Below are positions 52,116-60,546 of a DNA stretch of 64,000 nt, one piece after another (the stretch's first letter is position 1; every line of letters starts with the position of its first letter). The stretch is from contig NZ_OY775906.1 of assembly GCF_963675065.1 (NCBI RefSeq), positions 908,001-972,000 on the forward strand, in the 5' to 3' direction. The translations under genes and the position numbers were made by a program. Source of the stretch: an uncultured Draconibacterium sp. GTDB taxonomy: Bacteria > Bacteroidota > Bacteroidia > Bacteroidales > Prolixibacteraceae. The notes under the pieces were generated by a model. The model had not been told where the DNA came from, ran no database searches, and saw only the letters and a program-made list of their open reading frames with translations.

Positions 52116-54494
52116 GTGGCTAAAAAGACAAGAAATACAACTTCCCGGACCAAAAAGCCGGTGAACAGAAAGAAAAGCAAATCAAAAAAAACAGGTAAAA
52201 AATATCCGCTACTCAGTTTTATTTTTAAAGCCGGAGTAGTACTATTCTTACTCGGATGTTTGTTCTTTATCCTGGTTTTCCTGGGCGTATTGGGCCCGGT
52301 TCCTTCTAAAACACAGTTACATCAGATCAACAACCCACTTGCCTCGGAAGTATATTCAGTCGATGGTAAAATACTTGGCCGGTATTACGTGGAAAACCGA
52401 AGTTATGCAACTTTCGACGAAATTTCTCCCAATGTAATAAATGCCCTTGTTGCTACTGAAGATTCACGTTTTTACGAGCATCGCGGTATTGATGAAATTG
52501 CATTGGCTCGTGTTCTTTTTAAGTCCATTATTTTACGCAACGATGCTGCCGGAGGTGGAAGTACCATAAGTCAGCAAATTGCCAAGAACCTGTTTCCACG
52601 GGTTGATTACGGGCCGTTATCGATGCCGGTGAATAAGCTGCGCGAAGCAATTATTGCCTATCGTTTAGAGCGTATTTATAATAAACAGGAAATTCTGGCT
52701 TTATATCTGAATACAGTTCCCTTTGCCGAAAATACCTTTGGAATTGAGGTTGCTGCCGAGCGTTTCTTCTCCAAATCGCCCAAAAGTCTGGATGTGCATG
52801 AAGCGGCAGTTTTGGTTGGTATGCTAAAAGCCAACAACTACTACAATCCGCGGACTCATCCCGATCGTGCCTTAGGCCGCCGAAATGTGGTGATTGACTT
52901 AATGGTGAAGAACAATTACCTGAATGCCGCTGATGCCCAGAAATACAAAGAAAAACCGCTGGGAATGCATTACCGCCTGATTTCGTATAACCAGGGCCCC
53001 GCCCCGTATTTTCTGGAGCGATTAAAACCCGAGTTGATGGAATGGTGTGAGGATAATGTAAATGAAAAAGGTCAACCTTACAATCTCTATACCGATGGTT
53101 TAAAGATTACCACAAGTATTGATTACAACCTTCAGCGTTACGCACAACAGTCGGTAAAAGAGTACATGAAAAACCTGCAGAAGGTATTTGATAACCACTG
53201 GAAATCGAGAGATATTTTCAGAGAGAAGCCTGAGGTATTAAAAAGTGCTATTCAGAATCAAAATACCAGTGGTACCAGTTATTCTGATGAGCTAAAGAAA
53301 TATTCAGAAAAAACACATGCATCGTTATTTACCTGGGATGGCATTGAAAATGTCGAGGTATCACGCCTCGATTCATTAAAGCACTACCTGAAAATGCTAA
53401 ATGCCGGATTTATTGCTATCGATCCGCACACTTCGCATTTAAAAGCCTGGATTGGCGGAATTGATTATCGCTTTTTTAAGTACGACCATGTAACTGCTCC
53501 GCGACAAACGGGATCAACATTCAAACCGTTTGTTTACCTGGCCGCGTTGGAAGAAGATATTCCGGCAGATACCTATTTCGTAAATCAGCACAAAGTTTAC
53601 GAGGAATATAAAGACTGGGCACCGCGGAATTCGCACAACGAATATGGTGGTTACTACTCCATGAAAGGTGCTCTGGCAAAATCGTTAAATACCGTTTCGG
53701 TTGACGTATTACTGGAAGCCGGAATTGATGAGACTATTGATATTGCACGGGATCTTGGTATTTCGGCGGATCTTCCCGACTATCCTTCTCTGGCACTTGG
53801 AGTAGCTTCTATATCACTAAAAGAAATGGTAGAAGCTTTTGCCGGCATTGTAAACGACGGAAAACCTGTAAAAGCGAATTACCTGTTACAAATTGCCGAC
53901 AAGAACGGGAAAGTTCTTAAAACTTTTGATTATGATCTGCCATCTGAACCGGTGGTATCACCTGAAAATTGCAGGGCGGTTTTAAACATGATGGAAGCTG
54001 TTGTAGATGGAGGAACAGGACGAGGAATCCGTACAGTTTATAAAATACCTGGTGAGTTTGCCGGGAAAACCGGTACAACGCAAAATAACTCGGATGGTTG
54101 GTTTATTGGCCTTACTCCCGAGTTGGTAACCGGTTGCTGGGTGGGTGCCGACGATCCGCGCGTACATTTCAGAACAACCACCTACGGACAAGGTGCGTAC
54201 ATGGCTTTGCCAATTGTTGGAAAGTTCTTTTATAAAACTTATCACGACAAGAAATTCTCACATTTGCAATACAGTACTTTCCCCGATCCGGAACCGGAAT
54301 TACTGGCTATGTTAAACGAACCGGAATACAAGGAAGTGCTGGACATTGAAAAACACGGCTTCGATTTTGCCGGTATTTTTGGGAAGAAAGAGAACGAAAA
54401 CCTGAAAGAACGACCTGACGTTAAAGTGGAAAAGAAAGATAAAGGTCAGCTCTGGAAAAAGATCAAAGGTATTTTTAGTAAAAAAAACAAATAG
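52116..54494 (+). CDS. Bifunctional penicillin-binding protein 1A
   Basis: A 792-residue protein starting at GTG 52116; it begins with a strongly basic cytoplasmic tail, then a transmembrane segment (about 37-59). The glycosyltransferase (GT51) domain has EDSRFYEHRGID with the catalytic Glu, and GGGSTISQQIAKNL. The transpeptidase domain has RQTGSTFKPF (Ser and Lys), SLNT (SxN) and AGKTGTTQNNSDGWF (KTG). It polymerises and cross-links peptidoglycan. It converges with trmO with only 4 bp between the genes. Confidence 0.96.
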   Translation: MAKKTRNTTSRTKKPVNRKKSKSKKTGKKYPLLSFIFKAGVVLFLLGCLFFILVFLGVLGPVPSKTQLHQINNPLASEVYSVDGKILGRYYVENRSYATFDEISPNVINALVATEDSRFYEHRGIDEIALARVLFKSIILRNDAAGGGSTISQQIAKNLFPRVDYGPLSMPVNKLREAIIAYRLERIYNKQEILALYLNTVPFAENTFGIEVAAERFFSKSPKSLDVHEAAVLVGMLKANNYYNPRTHPDRALGRRNVVIDLMVKNNYLNAADAQKYKEKPLGMHYRLISYNQGPAPYFLERLKPELMEWCEDNVNEKGQPYNLYTDGLKITTSIDYNLQRYAQQSVKEYMKNLQKVFDNHWKSRDIFREKPEVLKSAIQNQNTSGTSYSDELKKYSEKTHASLFTWDGIENVEVSRLDSLKHYLKMLNAGFIAIDPHTSHLKAWIGGIDYRFFKYDHVTAPRQTGSTFKPFVYLAALEEDIPADTYFVNQHKVYEEYKDWAPRNSHNEYGGYYSMKGALAKSLNTVSVDVLLEAGIDETIDIARDLGISADLPDYPSLALGVASISLKEMVEAFAGIVNDGKPVKANYLLQIADKNGKVLKTFDYDLPSEPVVSPENCRAVLNMMEAVVDGGTGRGIRTVYKIPGEFAGKTGTTQNNSDGWFIGLTPELVTGCWVGADDPRVHFRTTTYGQGAYMALPIVGKFFYKTYHDKKFSHLQYSTFPDPEPELLAMLNEPEYKEVLDIEKHGFDFAGIFGKKENENLKERPDVKVEKKDKGQLWKKIKGIFSKKNK

Positions 54495-54498
54495 AAAA

Positions 54499-54993
54499 TT
54501 AAGCAAAACGATCATCGGAACGGTGTTTGGCGGGTAAATCATCGTCTTTTGCATCCAGCCAACCACTAATTGCATCGGGCCGGTTATCCACTTGCCTGAA
54601 GAACGGTTTAATATCAATCAGTGGTGTTCCGTCCAGCATATCGGCACCGGTAAACCAGATTCTATTTCCTTCAATTTTAAGTAACTCAACAGTTGACACT
54701 CCAATTGGAGATGGGCGTTTAGGTGATCGTGTAGCAAAAACCCCGTGCTCCTTGTCGTCCATAAATGGTTTTACTTTTAGTTTATAGCCATCAACCAGGT
54801 GAAGATGGTAAAGCAAAATCAAATTCGAAAAACCCTCAAGCCCTTCCAAAGCCTCTGTTAAATATGGTTCTAACTCAATGATGCCGGTGTACTCTTTTGC
54901 TCCAACCGACTGAATCGGAATGTTTGCAATGGTTTTATGCGGTGTAGAAATCGTACCTATTCTACTCAATTCAACTTTTTCTAATTCTTTCAT
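54499..54993 (-). CDS. trmO: tRNA N6-methyltransferase TrmO (TsaA/UPF0066)
   Basis: A 164-residue protein with the TsaA beta-barrel. The N-terminal part contains IGTISTPHKT and the core has DDKEHGVFATRSPKRPSPIGVSTVELL, the family signature. The protein methylates N6-threonylcarbamoyladenosine at position 37 of tRNA-Thr using S-adenosylmethionine. It lacks the extended C-terminal half of the E. coli protein (about 235 residues), which is usual for Bacteroidota. Confidence 0.9.
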   Translation of the reverse strand: MKELEKVELSRIGTISTPHKTIANIPIQSVGAKEYTGIIELEPYLTEALEGLEGFSNLILLYHLHLVDGYKLKVKPFMDDKEHGVFATRSPKRPSPIGVSTVELLKIEGNRIWFTGADMLDGTPLIDIKPFFRQVDNRPDAISGWLDAKDDDLPAKHRSDDRFA

Positions 54994-55113
54994 AATCTGC
55001 CTTTTGAACTCATGATCAAAATAGTAAATATAACAGATAAATCAGTTGTGAATTTTTTCTATTCCTTAGGCTAAGTTATTTTTTAATTTTTACTTAATTT
55101 AGTAGCCTCAATT

Positions 55114-55187
55114 CGGGATGTAGCGCAGTCCGGTAGCGTACGTCGTTCGGGACGACGGGGTCGCAGGTTCAAATCCTGTCATCCCGA
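55114..55187 (+). tRNA. tRNA-Pro (anticodon CGG)
   Basis: A complete cloverleaf. The acceptor stem is CGGGATG (55114-55120) with CATCCCG (55180-55186) and discriminator A. The anticodon stem is CGTCG/CGACG with the loop TTCGGGA, so the anticodon CGG is at 55148-55150. The T arm contains GGTTCAAATCC. The 3' CCA is not encoded. The sequence lies just upstream of the second glycan operon. Confidence 0.95.
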
Positions 55188-55212
55188 CAGATTCAAAATC
55201 TAAAAAACATCA

Positions 55213-55252
55213 AAAGCTTGTAAGTCAAATGATTTACAGGCTTTCTTTTTTT
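55213..55252 (+). terminator. Terminator after tRNA-Pro
   Basis: AAAGCTTGTAA (55213-55223) pairs with TTACAGGCTTT (55234-55244) with one G-T pair, followed by a T-rich run. Confidence 0.85.
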
Positions 55253-55395
55253 TATAAGGTCAAAATACACCATAAAAAACCATTGTAAATGGGGCCAATC
55301 CGGTGACCTCTGAATATTTATACTTTAGAGGTCGCTGCGGTGCTTATTATAAACTATCAATATTGAAGTGTCAGAGATTTTTTCATTCAAGATAG

Positions 55396-55524
55396 TATGG
55401 GTTGGTTCTATTTAATACAAAATCCCAGGGAGAATTAAAATTACCAGCGGAAATAATCAATAGCTACAAGGACGAAAAATATCCGGACGACACATTCTTT
55501 ATTGCAAATACCGGCTTACTTTAA
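55396..55524 (+). pseudogene. Coding-like 42-codon remnant
   Basis: Between two stop codons lies an open frame with normal-looking amino-acid content (TKSQGELKLPAEIINSY ... DDTFFIANTGLL). It has no ATG and no ribosome-binding site and is preceded by a stop in frame. It may be the C-terminal end of a decayed gene. The parent family is not recognised. Confidence 0.3.
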
Positions 55525-55627
55525 TCGTCAGGATAATTTCAGATTAAAGTGCCATAAACTATTTAACAAAAGATAATTATTGAAAACAATTTACGACTCG
55601 AAAGCACAACTACTTCTTTCTTCTAAA

Positions 55628-55643
55628 ATTAGAATATTCTAAT
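55628..55643. repeat. Perfect 16-bp palindrome
   Basis: ATTAGAATATTCTAAT is fully self-complementary. The 12-bp palindrome TTCTAATTAGAA at 11952-11963 in the other glycan leader is built from the same TTCTAAT/ATTAGAA half-sites, so both may bind the same kind of dimeric protein. Confidence 0.5.
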
Positions 55644-55926
55644 CAGTAGAAAGCTATTTGGTGCGAATTTGTAACGGTTTGACTAAAAAAGATTAAAAAA
55701 TAAATAAATAGTAAAAAAAATATATTTTATAATTATGTAACCGGAGCATTGATAATAAAACACTTACAGGTATTTTATGTGGCATTATTAAGAATCTGTC
55801 TAATTAGTTATCAGAATTCTATTGGAAATTACATATTGAATTCGTAACTTTTTTTCAAATTCCAAACAACAAATTTGGAATCCAGAGAAAAATTAGAATT
55901 TTGAGTTGTGAAAATGTTACAAAAAT

Positions 55927-55958
55927 GGGGGTAACAGTAGGGATACCTCTACCTTAAA
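55927..55958 (+). promoter_or_regulatory. Leader element A (G-rich hairpin motif), copy 2
   Basis: GGGGGTAACA is followed by the hairpin GTAGGG-ATAC-CTCTAC (55937-55942 pairing with 55947-55952, one G-T pair), then CTTAAAC. The copy in the first glycan leader (12091-12118, minus strand) shares GTAGGG..ACC...CTACC...TTAAAC and the TGTTA.. flank. It lies about 345 bp before the HTH start codon. Confidence 0.55.
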
Positions 55959-56022
55959 CTCAAAATATGATGGATTAAATGAGACCAAACAAGATTTCAA
56001 TTGCACAAGTAGCTAATTATCT

Positions 56023-56040
56023 GATTCTTATAAGTTCTAA
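56023..56040 (+). promoter_or_regulatory. Leader element B (TTATAAG...TTCTA), copy 2
   Basis: GATTCTTATAAGTTCTAA, 255 bp upstream of the HTH start codon. Compare 11970-11988 on the minus strand: same core, same orientation to the gene and almost the same distance. Confidence 0.4.
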
Positions 56041-56294
56041 TAAGCTATTTAGAATTATAAAAATAAATTTAGAAAACTCTTAAAATTTCTATTTCCTCCA
56101 CAAAGGTTAATCGGTTTATTTAAGCATTAACATCAAAGTTATATCACAATCTGAAAGTTAAAGCACATTAAAGCAAAAATTAAATAGGCGGGCTAATTAT
56201 ATACCACTGTGTTTTACGAGGGAATAAGAGTTTTACTTTAATCACATCGTCTTTTTCAATAAACATGTGTCTCAAACTTTTAAAAACTAAATAA

Positions 56295-56561
56295 ATGGTT
56301 AAAAAGAGATTTAAAAAAACTCAAATACTTGAAATCCTAAATAAATATGAAGAAGGAGCTTCGATTCAAAGTCTGATCAAAGAACATGGAATTAGCCTGG
56401 CTACCTTTTACAATTGGAAAGCAAAATACTCGAAATCGTCAAACTACAACAAACAAGAATTACATAAGCTAAAAGAAGATTACGAACGCTTATCTCGAAT
56501 GTTTGCTGAGCTGAGTCTTGAAAACATGAGGCTAAAAGCACAGCTCGAAAAAATAGAATAG
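56295..56561 (+). CDS. IS3 OrfA-like HTH/coiled-coil protein heading the second glycan operon
   Basis: An 88-residue protein, about half identical to the one at 11411-11698. HTH residues about 4-45 (KRFKKTQILEILNKYEEG, GISLATFYNWKAKYSK) precede a coiled coil (ELHKLKEDYERLSRMFAELSL). It resembles OrfA of IS3-family elements, yet no OrfB or inverted repeats are nearby; the next gene, 65 bp away, is UpxY. The recurrence of the pair argues for a regulatory role in glycan expression. Confidence 0.8.
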   Translation: MVKKRFKKTQILEILNKYEEGASIQSLIKEHGISLATFYNWKAKYSKSSNYNKQELHKLKEDYERLSRMFAELSLENMRLKAQLEKIE

Positions 56562-56626
56562 AACGAATTATAAACTCATTGTTAATGAGTAATATTTAAT
56601 TCTACGTCCACCTATAAAATTCAAAT

Positions 56627-57199
56627 ATGATAAAGAAACCCACCTACGCATGGTATGCCGTGTATACGAAGACCAATTTTGAAAAGCGAATTAAAAAGTA
56701 CCTTGAACAACGCAATATAGAATGCTATTTGCCAGTGCACAAAACGTTAAAACAATGGAGCGACAGAAAAAAGTGGATTGAAGAACCGCTGTTTAAAAGC
56801 TACATATTTGTGAAAGTTAGTAATGTTGAATTCTTTAAAGTACTGGATATTCCCGGTGTTTTTAATTACGTCAGTTTTGGAGGAAAGCCTCAAACCATTC
56901 CCTCATTCGAAATTGAAAATGTAAAGGTTTTTGTAGAACATGGTAAACAAGAAGTTATAATAACACGTGAAAAAATTGCACATGGAGCAAAAGTTCGCAT
57001 TCAACACGGCCCTTTGAAAGGAGTTATTGGCGAGGTAGTACAAATGAGCGGACACTCCAGAATCGTGGTTCGTGTAGAGGCTCTTGGCTATTGTCTGTCA
57101 TTAAACGTTACAAAAAACATGATTAAAGATTTGACTGACATACAAACTGAATTCGCAAAAAAGGTTGAGAGCAGAAATAGTATCGTAAAGAGTATATAA
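56627..57199 (+). CDS. UpxY-family transcription antiterminator, second copy
   Basis: A 190-residue NusG paralogue. NGN domain: AWYAVYTKTNFEKRIKKYL, CYLPVHKTL, RKKWIEEPLFKSYIFVKV, GVFNYVSFGG. KOW domain: RIQHGPLKGVIGEVV, SGHSRIVVRV. It shares a little over half of its residues with the protein at 10787-11401. It should bind RNA polymerase near the leader and carry it through the operon. It is followed by a 135-bp spacer before rfbF. Confidence 0.92.
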   Translation: MIKKPTYAWYAVYTKTNFEKRIKKYLEQRNIECYLPVHKTLKQWSDRKKWIEEPLFKSYIFVKVSNVEFFKVLDIPGVFNYVSFGGKPQTIPSFEIENVKVFVEHGKQEVIITREKIAHGAKVRIQHGPLKGVIGEVVQMSGHSRIVVRVEALGYCLSLNVTKNMIKDLTDIQTEFAKKVESRNSIVKSI

Positions 57200-57334
57200 A
57201 ATGAATCCTATCAATAACTTTCGATACTCTGTTAATTACCAAAAATTCAACAATCGCTAATTCACCGTTCTTGATAGAGTTAACCCCCTATTCGGTTTCC
57301 CGAATCACATTTTAAAATCAAATAATTTAATAGT

Positions 57335-58162
57335 ATGAAAGTAGTAATTCTCGCAGGAGGACTAGGCTCCCGTTTGTCTGAAGAGACAGAACTTAAACCA
57401 AAACCAATGGTAGAAATTGGAGGAAAACCAATACTATGGCACATAATGAAAATCTACTCTTATTATGGTTTTAACGACTTTGTAATACTGCTGGGCTACA
57501 AAGGTTATGTAATAAAAGAGTACTTCACCAATTATTACATGCACCAGTCTGATATTACCATTAACTTAAAGTATAACGAAACACAAATTCTGAATAATCA
57601 CTCAGAACCCTGGCGAATTTCGCTAATCGACACTGGCATGGATTCGATGACCGGAGGCCGAATTAAAAGAATTAAGGATTACATTAATAAGGAAACATTT
57701 CTGCTTACCTACGGCGATGGTGTATCAAATATTAACATTTCCAATTTATTGTCTTTTCACAGGGCCAATAATAAGTTACTAACCGTTAGTTCGGTACAAC
57801 CCGAAGGGCGTTGGGGGGCGTTGGAAATAAATGAAAACAACGAGGTAATTAGCTTCCAGGAAAAACAAAAAGGTGATGGACAATGGGTTAATGCAGGCTT
57901 TTTTGTTTGCGAACCTGAAATAATGAATTACATCGAAGGCGATTTAACCATATTTGAAAAAGAGCCGCTAGAGCATCTTGCCCGCGACAGACAACTTGTA
58001 ACTTATAAACACTCCGGCTTTTGGAGTCCAATGGATACCATAAAAGACAAAAGAGTTTTAGATCAACTCATTCAATCTAAAAAAGCACCGTGGATGCTTT
58101 GGGAGAACAATACCTCCGAAAAGGTTAATGGAAAAAAGACTATTCATACTGTTAATGTCTGA
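57335..58162 (+). CDS. rfbF: Glucose-1-phosphate cytidylyltransferase
   Basis: A 275-residue nucleotidyltransferase. Start motif VVILAGGLGSRLSEETELKPKPMVEIGGKPILWHI. The CTP-specific features RWGALEINENNEVISFQEK and DGQWVNAGFFVCEPE match RfbF. The product CDP-glucose is the substrate of the next gene, 4 bp away. First committed step of CDP-6-deoxyhexose synthesis. Confidence 0.95.
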   Translation: MKVVILAGGLGSRLSEETELKPKPMVEIGGKPILWHIMKIYSYYGFNDFVILLGYKGYVIKEYFTNYYMHQSDITINLKYNETQILNNHSEPWRISLIDTGMDSMTGGRIKRIKDYINKETFLLTYGDGVSNINISNLLSFHRANNKLLTVSSVQPEGRWGALEINENNEVISFQEKQKGDGQWVNAGFFVCEPEIMNYIEGDLTIFEKEPLEHLARDRQLVTYKHSGFWSPMDTIKDKRVLDQLIQSKKAPWMLWENNTSEKVNGKKTIHTVNV

Positions 58163-58166
58163 TTAA

Positions 58167-59243
58167 ATGAAGTATACTTTCCTTGAGGTTTTCAGAGGTA
58201 AAAAGATACTGGTTACCGGCCACACCGGATTTAAGGGAGCATGGCTTTGTTTGCTCTTAGATAAAATTGGTGCAAAAGTGTCGGGGTATGCCCTGGCGCC
58301 ACCAACTACCCCATCGTTGTATGAGGTTGCAAATGTTGATAAATGCGTTGATTCAACGATTGGAGACATTCAGGAATACCAAATGCTTTATTCTACAATT
58401 GAGCGCGTTAAACCCGATGCAATCATCCACATGGCTGCGCAAGCGCTGGTGATAGAGTCATACAAAAATCCGGTTGAAACTTACTTAACCAATGTAATGG
58501 GAACGGTAAATTTGTTAAATGCCACACGACAGGTAAACGGTGTTAAAGCTATTGTGAACGTTACTACTGATAAATGCTACGAGAACAATGAGTGGTTATG
58601 GGGATATCGTGAGAATGACCGGCTTGGTGGTTACGATCCATATTCAAACAGCAAGGCCTGTTCCGAACTTGTAACCGCCTCATTCGTAAATTCCTTTTTT
58701 AATAAAAACAATTACGATGAGCACGGTGTAGCTATAGCAACAGCTCGTGCCGGAAACGTAATTGGAGGAGGTGATTGGGGCCAAAACCGACTCATCCCCG
58801 ATTTTATAAGAGCTATTTCCGAAGGGCAAGAAATTGTTATTCGAAATCCCTTGGCTATCAGACCGTGGCAACATGTACTCGAGCCGCTGACTGGTTATTT
58901 AAATGTATTAAGTAAATTACTTACTGATGGACCCAAATATAGCGGTGCCTGGAACTTGGGACCAAATGACACGGAAACAAAAAACGTAGAATGGATAATT
59001 TATACAATTTGTAAAAAGTGGGGCAACAGTGCTTCTTTTAAATTAGATGAAAATGTTCATCCACACGAAACTCAGTCCTTAAAACTTGACATTTCTAAAG
59101 CAAAATCACTATTGGAGTGGAAACCCAAATGGGATATTGAAACAACTTTAGACAACATAGTTGAGTGGCACAAAGCATTTTATGAAAATAAAAACATGCG
59201 AGCAGTTTGCAACAGGCAAATTGATAATTATTTAAATGCTTAG
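58167..59243 (+). CDS. rfbG: CDP-glucose 4,6-dehydratase
   Basis: A 358-residue extended SDR enzyme. Cofactor motif VTGHTGFKGAWL, the MAAQALV strand, the catalytic TTDKCYE and the Tyr-Lys pair in YDPYSNSKACSEL; RAGNVIGGGDWG is the family signature. It converts CDP-glucose to CDP-4-keto-6-deoxyglucose. Together with rfbF it provides the sugar that the following methyltransferases probably modify. Confidence 0.95.
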   Translation: MKYTFLEVFRGKKILVTGHTGFKGAWLCLLLDKIGAKVSGYALAPPTTPSLYEVANVDKCVDSTIGDIQEYQMLYSTIERVKPDAIIHMAAQALVIESYKNPVETYLTNVMGTVNLLNATRQVNGVKAIVNVTTDKCYENNEWLWGYRENDRLGGYDPYSNSKACSELVTASFVNSFFNKNNYDEHGVAIATARAGNVIGGGDWGQNRLIPDFIRAISEGQEIVIRNPLAIRPWQHVLEPLTGYLNVLSKLLTDGPKYSGAWNLGPNDTETKNVEWIIYTICKKWGNSASFKLDENVHPHETQSLKLDISKAKSLLEWKPKWDIETTLDNIVEWHKAFYENKNMRAVCNRQIDNYLNA

Positions 59244-59288
59244 GAGTTAATCCTCAGCCACATAGTTAATACTTCAAAAAAAACAACG

Positions 59289-60515
59289 ATGAAATGTAGA
59301 CATTGTAAAACGCCGTTAAAACATGTTTTTCTTAATTTAGGATATGCCCCACATTCAAATGCATATTTAAACCACAACCAACTAGCACATCCTGAAAAAG
59401 AATTTCCATTAAAATTGTGTGTGTGCCATAATTGCTGGCTTGTACAAACCGAAGACTACTCGAACAGAGCCGATTTATTTACCGACGATTATGCCTATTT
59501 CTCGTCGGTTTCGAGCAGTTGGCTTAAACATTCTCAGGATTATGCAAAAATGATTCAAAAACGTTTGGAGTTAAATTCGGATAGTTTTGTTATCGAGATA
59601 GCATCAAACGATGGTTATTTATTGAAAAATTTTGTTGCCGAAGGAATTCCATGTGTTGGAATAGAACCAACAGATAGCACTGCCGATGTATCGGAAAAAA
59701 TTGGAGTGCCGGTAATTCGGGAGTTTTTTGGTGAAAAATTTGCTCAAAATCTTGCCAAAAACAACCAGCAAGCCGATTTAATAATTGGAAATAATGTTTA
59801 TGCACATGTGCCTGATATTAATGATTTTACGCTGGGCCTAAAAGCAGTGTTAAAACCTGGAGGAACAATCACCCTGGAGTTTCCTCACCTACTAAACCTA
59901 ATTCGCTTAAAACAATTCGATACGGCTTACCACGAGCACTACTCCTATTTGTCGTTGTATACGGTTAGTCAAATTTTTGAAATGGCTGGTTTACGCATTT
60001 TTGATGTAGAAAAACTCTCGACTCATGGTGGTAGTTTACGAGTTTATGGTTGCCATTCGGAGAATGCACGACAAACTACTGAAGCAGTTACTGCTATTCT
60101 AAATGAGGAAAAGGAATATGGCTTGCAAGATCTTTCGGTTTATTCAAATTTCCAGAGTGAGGCAGATAAAATTGAAACCGAATTAATTCACTTCCTTACC
60201 TCGCAAAAGAAAAATGGGAAAAAAGTGAGTGCCTACGGTGCTGCTGCTAAAGGAAACACTTTACTCAATTATGGGAAAATTGACAATAAACTGATTGATT
60301 TTGTTTGCGATGCAGCTCCTTCAAAACAAGGCAAGTATTTACCCGGAAGCCACATACCAGTCTATCACCCAAACCAACTCACCATATCGAAACCCGATTA
60401 TGTACTTATACTCCCCTGGAACCTTAAAGAAGAGATAAGTAACCAAATAAAATACGTTCGCGAATGGGGTGGAAAACTGGTGATACCGGCTCCGGAATTA
60501 ACAGTTTTAGACTAA
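59289..60515 (+). CDS. Sugar C-methyltransferase (zinc-binding type), copy 1
   Basis: A 408-residue three-domain protein. An N-terminal Cys-rich zinc domain (CRHCKTPL, CVCHNCWLVQ) precedes a SAM-dependent methyltransferase (SFVIEIASNDGYLL, VGIEPTDSTADV) and a C-terminal Rossmann-like domain (VSAYGAAAKGNTLLNYG, FVCDAAPSKQGKYLPGSHIPVY). This is the architecture of TylC3/EvaC-type 3-C-methyltransferases of NDP-4-keto-6-deoxy sugars. Probable product: a branched 6-deoxyhexose. Confidence 0.85.
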   Translation: MKCRHCKTPLKHVFLNLGYAPHSNAYLNHNQLAHPEKEFPLKLCVCHNCWLVQTEDYSNRADLFTDDYAYFSSVSSSWLKHSQDYAKMIQKRLELNSDSFVIEIASNDGYLLKNFVAEGIPCVGIEPTDSTADVSEKIGVPVIREFFGEKFAQNLAKNNQQADLIIGNNVYAHVPDINDFTLGLKAVLKPGGTITLEFPHLLNLIRLKQFDTAYHEHYSYLSLYTVSQIFEMAGLRIFDVEKLSTHGGSLRVYGCHSENARQTTEAVTAILNEEKEYGLQDLSVYSNFQSEADKIETELIHFLTSQKKNGKKVSAYGAAAKGNTLLNYGKIDNKLIDFVCDAAPSKQGKYLPGSHIPVYHPNQLTISKPDYVLILPWNLKEEISNQIKYVREWGGKLVIPAPELTVLD

Positions 60516-60546
60516 ATGTCTACTTCACCAAAACTCGAAAAGCAGA

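Larger units (their letters stand above)
55253..56294. promoter_or_regulatory. 1.04-kb leader region of the second glycan operon
   Basis: Non-coding apart from a short coding-like remnant (55396-55524). Structures seen: a perfect 16-bp palindrome at 55628-55643, a candidate promoter (ATTG-N19-TATTTTAT, 55748-55778), leader element A at 55927-55958 and leader element B at 56023-56040. The leader before the HTH gene is about 0.5 kb if the candidate promoter is used, which matches the long leaders described for Bacteroides capsule operons. Confidence 0.55.
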
